Position numbers and translations under genes: made by a program
In this document: piece after piece, positions 7,769-16,400 of the stretch
Layout: every line of letters starts with the position of its first letter
How positions within the stretch are numbered: position 1 is the first letter of the stretch
Assembly: GCA_903863885.1 (NCBI GenBank)
Contig: CAIPEB010000609.1
Span: 1-53,753 of the forward strand
Source of the DNA: an uncultured Planctomycetaceae bacterium
GTDB lineage: Bacteria; Planctomycetota; Planctomycetia; Pirellulales; Pirellulaceae
Length of the DNA: 53,753 bases
Direction: 5' to 3'
The notes under the pieces: model-generated
The model's database searches: none
The model's input: the letters and a program-made list of their open reading frames with translations, nothing else
What the model was told of the DNA's origin: nothing

Positions 7769-9068
7769 GGCAGATTCGCTCCCACTGCCGGCGGAATTGA
7801 CGATCCACGTCACCGTGGCAATCCAGATTCATCCAGACGGAACCGCGTCCCGCCGCATCACGTTCCTCGCATGGGCTCGCGCTGCGATGGTGGCCGACTC
7901 CCGCCGAAACCAGAACGAAACGGTGGGAACCTGCTCCCCGCGAGGCGGCCTGCTGCCAAGCCGCAAACCGCTCTGCTCCAGTGACCACCAGCGACAGGAC
8001 GTCCGGCCTGGGCGACTTCTTGGATCCGCAGCAGTCCTTACCGGAAGATCGGGGGATGTAGCGGGCCAGGCCATCGAGCAGTCGCCTCAAGCCCGCGGGG
8101 CCCGGTTCAGCGTCGAAGCGGTGATCGCCGAGACAACAGCTCACGGCGAAACGATGCGCATGGAACTCCTGGCAGATGCTTGCGCCGATGCGGATCGCGG
8201 ATTCTCGAATCGTCTCCTCCGCTTCGCCTTCCTGCCCGAAGAACTCGTCAATCGTCACCTTGACCATGCGGCCGGCAGTGTCCTGCCGCTCGCAAACTAC
8301 CATCGCATCACGGCGGGCTGTCTGCGACCAGTGAATCCTGCGGAGGGAATCGCCGTGGCGGTAGGGTCGAACGCCGATCACGTCCCCTTCATTTCCCGGC
8401 CGGTCACGGAATACTCCCGCGACCGCCGACTGATGTCCGCTGGCCAGGGGAATTGACTCAAGTCGAGTCGTGAGAGGCCAGACAAGCAGTTCGCCAACGA
8501 CTTCGACGGGACGATGCGACTGCCATAGGCCAAACGGGAATCCCGTCGCCAGTCTCGGCGGCTCGACAGGATAGACACCGCGCCGCGGGGGTGTGAATTC
8601 GAAGACGAAAGACGTTCGCGACCAGCCTGGCACACGTGCCAGTGAAACCGCGGGCCGAGTCCCGCCGACTACGGGCCAGTCGGCAGGCAAGCCCCGTTCG
8701 ACGCTCAACCCCCAGAGCGGCAGCGGCCAACGGTTGTGTATCGCCAAAGTGATCTGAACGATGGCGTGCTCCCGGCAGCGGGGCCTCGCAAAGCACATGG
8801 AGGCGGAGACCGCGCGCAAACAACAACAAGGCCAGCAGACCCCAAGCAGGATCACCGTGATGATCGCGCCGAACATGACCAGACCCTGTGGTGCGACCGC
8901 AACGCCGATCAGAAGGGAAGCGATGGCGGCCACCAGTAACCAGCCGATCGGACGCTTCAGCCATTCGACGTACGGATTCGCCCAAGGACAGAAATCGCGA
9001 CTGAATGCGCTCTCTATCCTGTGCATCAGGGTGCGCAACGCGAGTCCGCGATACGGTTCCTCATTCAT
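7746..9068 (-). CDS. DUF58 domain protein
   Basis: 440 residues. Two hydrophobic segments (about residues 40-85) precede a beta-rich domain and the DUF58 hallmark RPYRHGDSLRRIHW near residue 233, followed by a von Willebrand A-like region at the C terminus. DUF58 proteins are typical partners of MoxR ATPases; their biochemical role is poorly defined. The ATG at 9068 is preferred over the in-frame one at 9101 because AGGAGAG lies about seven bases upstream. It is the first gene of an operon with the transglutaminase-like and MoxR genes, and its end overlaps the next start, so the three products are probably made together. Confidence 0.9.
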   Translation of the reverse strand: MNEEPYRGLALRTLMHRIESAFSRDFCPWANPYVEWLKRPIGWLLVAAIASLLIGVAVAPQGLVMFGAIITVILLGVCWPCCCLRAVSASMCFARPRCREHAIVQITLAIHNRWPLPLWGLSVERGLPADWPVVGGTRPAVSLARVPGWSRTSFVFEFTPPRRGVYPVEPPRLATGFPFGLWQSHRPVEVVGELLVWPLTTRLESIPLASGHQSAVAGVFRDRPGNEGDVIGVRPYRHGDSLRRIHWSQTARRDAMVVCERQDTAGRMVKVTIDEFFGQEGEAEETIRESAIRIGASICQEFHAHRFAVSCCLGDHRFDAEPGPAGLRRLLDGLARYIPRSSGKDCCGSKKSPRPDVLSLVVTGAERFAAWQQAASRGAGSHRFVLVSAGVGHHRSASPCEERDAAGRGSVWMNLDCHGDVDRQFRRQWERICHDSKFGD

Positions 9069-9185
9069 AGAATCTCTCCTGCGGGGAGTCAGTTTCAGCA
9101 TCTCAGCGCAGAGGTGAACTGAACGCCCGGCAATCGGACACTTTCGCAGCGACGGTCCGAAACGGCGGTGATGAAAGACCGCGCG

Positions 9186-9545
9186 CTATGCAGGTGGAGC
9201 CCTGGGCAGAATGAGAAGCGCTACGATTGCGGCGGAAAACAGCTGATCGAAAGTGACTTCCGCCTCGAGAAGCAACGGTCGATGGATTTCGGCGACTTGG
9301 CCGAAACCCGTGCGAGCCTGGGCCAGCCACCTGCAGATGGCGCAGTCGCCACGACTGTGGCTCAAGCCTTGAGCAGCATCCAGCCAAGGAGGCTCCGCGT
9401 CCGAGCGAAAGCCCGCCGGTCTCGCCGACTCCTCGCGGTCGTGATGCTCGATGCCATGCAAGCCCGGCCCGAGCGTCATCACGACGAGTTGCCAGGCCAC
9501 AATTACCGCAGCCAGGCGAGATTTCGTGAAGAAGAGGGAGATCAT
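9186..9545 (-). CDS. Small secreted DUF2946-like protein (copy A)
   Basis: 119 residues. The N-terminal hydrophobic stretch (LAAVIVAWQLVVMTLGPGLH) is probably a signal peptide. A motif HSRGDCAICRWLAQ lies in the middle and a second hydrophobic segment precedes a C-terminal RAPPA. The CxxC pair, the short length and the RAPP ending recall DUF2946-type proteins, some of which sit near metal-handling genes; that link is an inference. A paralogue with DCAICYFLSQ and RAPP lies at 10935-11336, on the other side of the DUF1559 gene. The gap upstream (9546-9908) shows no gene. Confidence 0.6.
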   Translation of the reverse strand: MISLFFTKSRLAAVIVAWQLVVMTLGPGLHGIEHHDREESARPAGFRSDAEPPWLDAAQGLSHSRGDCAICRWLAQARTGFGQVAEIHRPLLLEAEVTFDQLFSAAIVALLILPRAPPA

Positions 9546-9908
9546 GGTTTTCTCAAATGTCCGTTTCGGCGGCGCTTTGTTGTCTTACGACGGCCTGTTA
9601 CGTCAAGTTCATTGCTTCCACTCGGATTGTGAATGACTTCACGCCGGACTTGCTCGGATGACCAAAGCGGCGCGAAAGCGCGAAACCATCATCGGGGCAC
9701 TCAAGCAGGGCATCCCGTTCCCAGTCGATTGTCCGGCCATCGATACGGAGCCAGACGACGCAGGGGATCTTGCATCTCGAATCGCAATGCCGAACGAACG
9801 CTCAAGCGGCGAATGGCGAGCCCTTAGGGGCGGCCCAGCCGCGGTTATTCGGGCTTCGCTGTCACTTCCGGACTCGTCCTGCGGCCTCCGTCGTTGCAGC
9901 GCCGCCCC
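9546..9908. other. Gap without a supported gene
   Basis: Between the small secreted protein gene and the end of the DUF1559 gene. Open frames on both strands are short and give no recognisable product. It probably holds the promoter of the gene ending at 9186 and the 3' region of the DUF1559 gene. Confidence 0.4.
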
Positions 9909-10814
9909 TCAATGTTCCAGGCCGCTGCCGACGCTGTCGCGGCCGCTCCGGGTGACCAGGGCGCGGTAGACGGCCAAGTCGATCGTCTCCGGGATCAGTC
10001 GCACCGACCCGTCCGCCAATACGAAGTTGGCGCCGGACGGATGATTGCTGTTGAAATCGTGCGTATGACCGCCTGCGTTGGGAGGGTACAGGGCGGTGCC
10101 GAGGATTCGGCCGACCGAACAGTCGATCCCTGGCACGATCCCTACCCAGGTCCCGTACTCTACTCGCGAACTCCGCTCGCCTGCGACGAACGTCTGGCTC
10201 AATCCGTCCAGGATGTCCGCAAAGCGAACAGTGCTATTGTGAAAGAACGAGCCATCACCTCTGCATTGCATTCCCGCCGGCAATGTACCGCAAACATGGA
10301 CATCGCCTGTACCCCAGACACCAGCGTAGTTGCCGGTGGCATATTCGAAGGCTCCAAGACCGGTATCCCCTTCATCCTCTTCATCCTCTTCGATATTGGG
10401 AAACTTGCTGTCACCGGTGTCCGAAGGGCAACGGAACGTTGCGAGGACAAGCAGACGCACCGCGTCATTTGCCGGATCAGTGATGGGTTTCCTGAAATCG
10501 ATGAGACTATCCTGCACGTTGGCTTGTTCGATAAACGGGAGGATCCGGCTCGCCCACCCCCATCCCGGGTCGCCGAGTCCGTAAGGACGGCCGTTCGTAT
10601 CATAGCCGTCCCAACCCGCGGGCAATTGCCTGTACGTATCGTGGTGCATGTGCATCGCCAAACCGATTTGTTTGAGGTTGTTCGTGCATTGCACACGCCG
10701 AGCCGACTCTCTGGCCGCTTGAACGGCGGGTAGCAGCAAAGCAACCAATATGCCGATGATGGCGATAACCACCAGCAATTCCACCAACGTAAAGCCTTTT
10801 CGCGATGTCAACAT
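9909..10814 (-). CDS. DUF1559 pilin-like protein
   Basis: 301 residues. The N terminus carries the type IV pilin/pseudopilin methylation signature GFTLVELLVVIAIIGIL, followed by the DUF1559 opening (LPAVQAARESARR, CTNNLKQIGLAMH) and the family ending HPSGANFVLADGSVRLI. DUF1559 proteins are greatly expanded in Planctomycetota and are thought to be processed by a prepilin peptidase and exported; their role is unresolved. The ATG at 10814 starts directly before the pilin motif and has GGAGA eight bases upstream, while the open frame reaches farther up to 10931 without support. A truncated relative lies at 12378-12540. Two small DUF2946-like genes flank it on the same strand. Confidence 0.92.
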   Translation of the reverse strand: MLTSRKGFTLVELLVVIAIIGILVALLLPAVQAARESARRVQCTNNLKQIGLAMHMHHDTYRQLPAGWDGYDTNGRPYGLGDPGWGWASRILPFIEQANVQDSLIDFRKPITDPANDAVRLLVLATFRCPSDTGDSKFPNIEEDEEDEGDTGLGAFEYATGNYAGVWGTGDVHVCGTLPAGMQCRGDGSFFHNSTVRFADILDGLSQTFVAGERSSRVEYGTWVGIVPGIDCSVGRILGTALYPPNAGGHTHDFNSNHPSGANFVLADGSVRLIPETIDLAVYRALVTRSGRDSVGSGLEH

Positions 10815-10934
10815 GAGAGAATTCTCCAAGATCGCAGAACCGTGTTGCGCCGTGTGTTCACGGGGGACCAAACGAAAGTCCGTGCGCGCACGCACACACT
10901 CAAGGCACACGTGCGGCATCTCACTCAACAAGGG

Positions 10935-11336
10935 TCAAGCGATCGACGGAGGAGCCCGACACCGCTCGATGCGGGAGAATGCAGGGATCGCGCGGGCGGG
11001 CGGCACCTGCGGAGCCTGCTGCCGCAGTGGCTCAACCAGGGCGATCTCGAAGGCCTTGGGAGAAGTGACCTTCTGGGAAAGAAAATAGCAAATCGCACAG
11101 TCGTGTTCGGCGTCTGACTCACACGACCTGTCGATAAGCCTCACGAGGGGCGTCGATGTGGCCGACTCCTGGCATGCCGCCGGCAACCCGATTCGGGGCT
11201 TGACGCTGCAGGATGAACAATTCGCCCGATAACTTGAGCCCACGCTCCCATGGCGATGGAAACGCCCGGCGTTCACCGCGAAAAGGTGAACTGCCAAGAG
11301 AAACAAAATAGCGAGGCGTCGAGCAACCATAGCCAT
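10935..11336 (-). CDS. Small secreted DUF2946-like protein (copy B)
   Basis: 133 residues with an N-terminal signal peptide (LAILFLLAVHLFAVNAG). It then has a CSSC pair (ANCSSCSVKP), the motif AEHDCAICYFLSQ and a near C-terminal CRAPPS. The DCAIC motif and the RAPP ending are shared with the protein at 9186-9545, so the two are paralogues. It lacks the second hydrophobic segment seen near the C terminus of copy A. It lies 120 bases upstream of the DUF1559 start on the same strand and may be co-transcribed with it. Function unknown. Confidence 0.6.
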   Translation of the reverse strand: MAMVARRLAILFLLAVHLFAVNAGRFHRHGSVGSSYRANCSSCSVKPRIGLPAACQESATSTPLVRLIDRSCESDAEHDCAICYFLSQKVTSPKAFEIALVEPLRQQAPQVPPARAIPAFSRIERCRAPPSIA

Positions 11337-11484
11337 GACTTATCCGGACATTGCGTGCGCAACAGCGCCAAGCTTAGCGGGTGAGGTCAGGCCTGTCAAA
11401 CACAGTTCAGGGCGCCAGAAACTCATGGGTCCGTTGGCCGCATTCCTCGCGGTAAGGACATGGAAGCCGCTTTGTGGACGGCGG

Positions 11485-12219
11485 CTACGGCTTACGTTCG
11501 ACCCGCAGGAACTCGCCGTAGAAATTGTCGCTGATGGCGGGCGCGTCTTTCGCTTTCACCGCTTCGAAACCGGCGGCAGCGATCTCCCTGTAGTAGACCT
11601 CCTTGGGGGCACGGGCTCGTTGCCGGACGAATTCGCTGCTGTCCTTGCGAAGATCGAAGTCGATGATGATCAGCCGCCCGCCTGGACGCAACGCGCGGTG
11701 GATCGAAGCCAACATCTTCTCCGGCTTCTCGAAGTGGTGGTACGTATTGCAGAGAAATGCCACGTCGATGGAGCCGGCGGGCAATTCCGCGGAATCGTGA
11801 GAATTCAACACCGTCTTGACGATACGCTCGTGGCCGTGCTGTTTGGCACGCTCGGCGATGTACCGCAGGAATCCCGGTCCAATGTCCACCGCATACACGA
11901 TCCCCTCCGGCCCCACCTGCTCGGCGAACAACTGGGTGAACAAGCCGGTGCCGGCGCCGATGTCGGCCACGGCGTTGCCCCGTTGCAGGCCCACGGCGCG
12001 GGTGATGGACTGACGCTTGGCATACACGTCGCGACCCTCGCTCTCGAAGCGTTTCACGAATTGTTCGATGTCGCCATTGGGGTCGGCGAACTTCTTGTTC
12101 ATCTCGCCCGCGTACGGGGCTGGTTTCTGCTCGCGCGGACTTTCCTCGGCCTTTACCGCTGCGAGCAAAAGGGCGAGGGACAGGCAAAGCCACATCATCG
12201 TCTCGAGAACTTGTCGCAT
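11485..12219 (-). CDS. Exported class I SAM-dependent methyltransferase
   Basis: 244 residues. The N terminus (MMWLCLSLALLLAAVKAEES) is a signal peptide, unusual for an enzyme needing S-adenosylmethionine. The methyltransferase core shows motif I ADIGAGTGLFT, an acidic residue after strand 2 (YAVDIGPG), the motif IV region VAFLCNTYHHF and motif VI LRPGGRLIIIDFD. Start at 12219 is supported by AGGAAAGGA upstream; an upstream in-frame ATG (12261) has no such support. Secreted methyltransferase-fold proteins with these motifs are common in planctomycete genomes, but their substrate and the source of SAM outside the cytoplasm are unclear. It stands upstream of the DUF2946/DUF1559 genes. Confidence 0.85.
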   Translation of the reverse strand: MRQVLETMMWLCLSLALLLAAVKAEESPREQKPAPYAGEMNKKFADPNGDIEQFVKRFESEGRDVYAKRQSITRAVGLQRGNAVADIGAGTGLFTQLFAEQVGPEGIVYAVDIGPGFLRYIAERAKQHGHERIVKTVLNSHDSAELPAGSIDVAFLCNTYHHFEKPEKMLASIHRALRPGGRLIIIDFDLRKDSSEFVRQRARAPKEVYYREIAAAGFEAVKAKDAPAISDNFYGEFLRVERKP

Positions 12220-12377
12220 GGAAAGTGTCCTTTCCTGGTGTTCAGAATTGAAGTTCCGCATTGTTGCACGCTCCTTACCGCAAAGCCGGCCAAGTCACAT
12301 TGTCCTTCTGACCGTCAATAGCGAACCATGACCGGTCAGGAAGAATCCCGGTCCCGCGTTTCGTCGCCTCCTGTCGG

Positions 12378-12540
12378 TCAGGGCGCGGCAGAGTCTCCGA
12401 TGAGGTCGCCGGCAGCCCGTGTGCAGAGGGCAAGGTAAGCAGTCTTCCCGATCGTTTCGGGGACCAGTCGCACCGAGCCATCGGCGGCCAGGAAGTTGGT
12501 GCCGCTCGGGTGGAAACTGGATTGCCGGCTGTAGCCCCTC
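12378..12540 (-). pseudogene. Truncated 3' end of a DUF1559 gene
   Basis: The minus strand reads GYSRQSSFHPSGTNF, then AADGSVRLVPETIGKTAYLA and a TGA at 12378-12380. This matches the C-terminal end of the intact DUF1559 protein (HPSGANF, LADGSVRLIPETID, VYRAL). Upstream, an in-frame stop lies at once before this segment and the dispersed repeat copy 2 begins at 12541. The pilin motif and most of the gene are absent, so this is a remnant. Confidence 0.8.
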
Positions 12541-12684
12541 CTCAGTCAGCCCTGATGATAGCGGCCCGCCCCGGTTCGGAGCACCAGACGCTCTCGGAAA
12601 GTGTGCGGCGCAGACTCGCCCGGAAAACTCGCGGCGAAACAGGCCACATCCAGTAAGCGGCCTGCGGTACGTGTATACGGGCTG
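12541..12684 (+). repeat. Dispersed ~140-bp repeat, copy 2
   Basis: Matches 3747-3885 between a shared CTCAGTC and TACGGGCTG. It keeps the CAGGCC / GGCCTG inverted repeat and differs from copy 1 by scattered substitutions and a few gaps at the left end. Its left edge meets the DUF1559 remnant directly. As with copy 1, a truncated gene lies against one boundary. Confidence 0.7.
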
Positions 12685-12747
12685 AACGGCGCGGCCATTC
12701 AGCGGGAAAACGGGCGTTTGGCGACTCCGGTCCGTCGCGCCGCTGCG

Positions 12748-13440
12748 TCATTCCTCTCGAGCGTCAGGGTGATTTGTCTGGATTCCAGTTATCCCAATTC
12801 TGAGCTGGCTTTGCGTTCCGTACTTCTGAGGTCTCCCAATCGAAAGCTGCCATCGATCGAAGGCCGCCATCCACAGGCCTTTGGCTTCACTGTATCCCGC
12901 GTCGTCGGCTGCTTTTGCCAGGCGGTATGCGGACTCATAGTCCTCACTGTCATTCCCATGCTGCAATATCATGGCCGCGTGGTATTTTGATTCGGGGTTC
13001 AAGGAGTCTGCTTGGTTTTCGACGATTTCACGCGTTCGCAACAGCCGAGCGTTGTCTCGGCCCGGCAGTATCGCGAAACGCCCGCTGTATCGATCAGACT
13101 GATCGAGTGCGAACATATACTCGAGCTCTTCCTCCGTTGTCAGTCCCGCTTGCCGGTTCACTGCGGGACGGGTTGCCAGAAGAGTTCCCGCCAAAGCGCT
13201 GATTCCGATCAGTCCGACCATCAGCGGTATGGTGATCAGAAAACGCTTCGGTTTGACGCGGAGGATTCGAAAACGGGAAAGACCATACCAGGCGCCATAA
13301 ACAAACGCACCGGCCATCAAGAGCCAGATGGAAATCAGCAATAGTCCAAGGGACAAAATGCCCGCAATGTCGATTGTGTATCCAACCACAACGCCGGTCA
13401 GGCAGATCGGAATTGACAATTTCAGTTTCACGCCATTCAT
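12748..13440 (-). CDS. Membrane protein with DUF6624-like C-terminal region
   Basis: 230 residues. Three hydrophobic segments occupy the first ~110 residues. The soluble C-terminal half has DQSDRYSGRF, then AAMILQHGNDSEDYESAYRL and FDRWQLSIGRPQKYGTQ, a pattern like DUF6624 proteins, whose function is unknown. The ATG at 13440 overlaps the RTX gene's TGA by four bases (ATGA), so it is probably translated with the RTX protein; an in-frame ATG at 13458 lies inside the RTX gene. Placement suggests a role tied to the RTX protein, but nothing in the sequence proves it. Confidence 0.7.
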   Translation of the reverse strand: MNGVKLKLSIPICLTGVVVGYTIDIAGILSLGLLLISIWLLMAGAFVYGAWYGLSRFRILRVKPKRFLITIPLMVGLIGISALAGTLLATRPAVNRQAGLTTEEELEYMFALDQSDRYSGRFAILPGRDNARLLRTREIVENQADSLNPESKYHAAMILQHGNDSEDYESAYRLAKAADDAGYSEAKGLWMAAFDRWQLSIGRPQKYGTQSQLRIGITGIQTNHPDAREE

Positions 13441-16400
13441 TCCAGCAGGCCGATCCATTCAGTCCACGTCAGCGGGGAGCTTGCTCGATAGCCCCCGAGT
13501 TTGCGCACGGGCAGCACTAATCCGGCGAAGATCCGGTCCAGGTTGGCAACCTTCTGGGAGGAGGGAACCACCGGAGAAGCCTGAGCCGACGCCAGAGGCA
13601 CGGCCGATACCGAAGGGTTCGTCGATACCGGAGGCTTGGCCGACACCATCAGGGACGCTGCCGAAGCGGAGGGCGTCAGCGATGCGGGAGGAACCGGGAC
13701 CACGATACTCTTGTAGGGATAGATCTGGATGCGGCGGGTAGCGCGGATGGAATCCTCGTAGCCCCTGCGTGTCCGGTGCAAATAGGCATACGTCATGGTT
13801 CCGGAGGCGACCATTCGCTCATGGATTCCATCGTCGCCCGCGTCCATGGAGTTTGTCCCGGTGCCGCCGTCCAGTTGATCGCGGCCGTTGCCCCCGGCCA
13901 AGATGTCGTTGCCATCCCCGCCGTAGAGCGAATCATCGCCATCCTCGCCGTAGAGGTTGTCGTTGCCGGCGCCACCCTGCAAGTTATCGGCGCCCGCACC
14001 GCCCCAAAGGCTGTCGTTGCCTTGCTGGCCGTCGATGCGGTCATTGCCGGACCCGCCCACCAGTTGATCGTCGCCATCGCCGCCGACGATGTAATTGTTG
14101 CCGGAGACGCCCTGGATCAGGTCATTGCCGGCATCGCCCTGAGCGTTGTCATCTCCCCGGCCGCAGATGATGGTGTCGTCGCCGCCCAGGCCATAGAGAT
14201 TGTCGTTGCCGTCGCCGCCATCCAGCAGATCAGCCCGATGGGAGCCATACAGTTCGTCGTTGCCGCCCTGGCCCTCCAATACAAACCGAACCCTGGGGTT
14301 GTCGTATGCGGGATCCACTACGACGAGATCATTGCCGAAAGCAGCCTGGATTTGCACCGTGTCGGGGTTGTTCGCTGCGGTTCTGTCGTTCTCCAGGGTC
14401 ACGTAGCCCCAGGGCATAGCCACGAGGGTTTCGGCCACGCTGAAGGTTGGGTTATTGACCAGCGCAGTGACGCCGATGGCGTCGTCGCGCACGGACCCCT
14501 GAACGATGAGGCGATTGCCGCCCCAGGGACCGGGTTGGGGGTCGTAAGGATCATCTCGGAAGACGGCTTCCACGAAGCTCACCCCCGTGCCGGTCAGGTC
14601 CTTGATTTCAATCTGCTTTTGCTTGGGTTCCTTGACCACGAATTGGAGCCATTCCACGTTTCCGGCATAGCTGGAGGTGCCTGCCATCGTGGAGTAAATC
14701 CTGAGGCGATTACCGTTGGGAAGGACGGTCGCCCCCAGCTTGGTGTAAGCGAACAACTGATCCTGCTGCCCGTCGCCGCCGTCGATGACATCCATGTTGC
14801 CGTCGATATTCATGGTAAGGTAATCGTCGTCTTCACCTCCGTAGAGAGAGCTGGCCATGCCATTGCCGCAGTTGAAGTTGGAGAACAGGTAGTCGTTACC
14901 CGATTCGCCATACAGTTGATTTAACAGGCCGTTCCCCTGGATGTAGTCGCTTCCGGAGCCGCCGAATGCGGTGTTGTCGGACTGGCCGAGCAAATAGATT
15001 CTGTCGTTTCCCTCGCCGCCGTAAACGGTCAGGCCACCCTCGGGCTTGAGCCCGCCGGCATTCAGGAAGTCGTCGCCCGGGCCCAGGTCGATAACGATGG
15101 TGTCGCCGGGCAAGTCCGCGAGCGGAACATCGTTGGTGCCCAGGGCGTCCTCCCCGGCCAGCATATCCAGCCGAAGCACCCACCATGTGCTGGTGGAAGG
15201 AATTTTCAGCCGCGCATCGTTGAACTGCAGAACACCGCCGGAAGCACTCACGGTATCGTCATTGACGGTGCCCCGGAGTTGCAGGGTATTGGTGGTGCCT
15301 CGGGTGTCCAGCGTCACCGAGCCCAGTGGCGAGGTTGCGAGCAACTGCAGGGGACCGGCAGAGGTGCTCACCTGTCGCAGGCCCTGGGGACCAGCGGGCG
15401 TCCATGTCACGGTCTGGCCCGCGTCCTCGGCCTTAACGACCAGAGAATCGGTCGCCCCGCCTTCCACGCCGACAAGCTGGATCGTGCGGGTCGGCCCAAA
15501 ACGGTCCACAGTCCATCGCACGTTATCCCCGTCATCCTGCGTCAGCAAAACCTGTTCGAAGCCCAACAGGCTGGTCGTCGGTCCCAATCCGGAGATGGTC
15601 TCGCTGATTAGCCCCAGCTGCAAAGTCGGTGATCCGTCCTTCGCGTCAGAGATCTCCAACTGATCCTGCCCGCCCAGCCCCTCCAGGGTCATTTGCTTGC
15701 CCGGGCCGAGGTTGTGATCGACTTGGAAGAAAGGACTCAATTGAATGGTGGTGGGGTTCACGACCATCAGATCGGCCCCCTCGGAGCCGACCACTTTCAG
15801 GGAGTCGGAAACACCTTCGCTGGTGACGATGATCTTGCCGGCACCGCCCAGGTTCTGGACGAACAGCGGCAGTCGATCCTGAATCAGGACCGTACCCGAG
15901 TCCGGCAGGGTTCCCGGTCGAACGAGGAAGTTGCCCGATCCCGCGATGCCCAGCTGATGGTTGCCGGCCTGGCCGTCGTAACGGACGCTCGCCAAGCCCA
16001 GAAACTGGTAAACCGTGTCGCTGCCCTCGAAGGTGATCTGACCGGTGGAGGTGGAAAACGGCTGGTAGACCAATTGCTGGTCATCGTTGTCGCATCCAAC
16101 CTGAACCACGCTTTTAGGCAGGGGAGAGACACTTCCGATTTTGGTCCGATCGCGAAGGAACACATCCTTCAGCCCGGCGCCCTGTTGGTGATGCAGGATA
16201 TGGTAGGAATCCGCGCCACCGTTGCCATCCAGATAGACGTTGCTGGCGGGGTGTCCGTCGGCGTCCACGCCGAAATGGGAATAGTCCACGCTCGGCAAGC
16301 CATCCATGACGACGTTCAGAACGTTCCCGTCCAACGTCTCCACGTCAATGTTCTCAGCGGCTACGGTCCCCTGCATCCACAGGCTATCCGGCGCCATGCC

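Noticed and set aside
11465-11486. Inverted repeat AGCCGC/GCGGCT at the methyltransferase stop
   Set aside because: Only six-base arms, overlapping coding sequence, no T run; not convincing as a terminator.
13776-14924. CRISPR-like or satellite-like repeats
   Set aside because: The periodicity is 27 bases and codes for RTX nonapeptides in one frame; repeats are degenerate and have no constant spacers.
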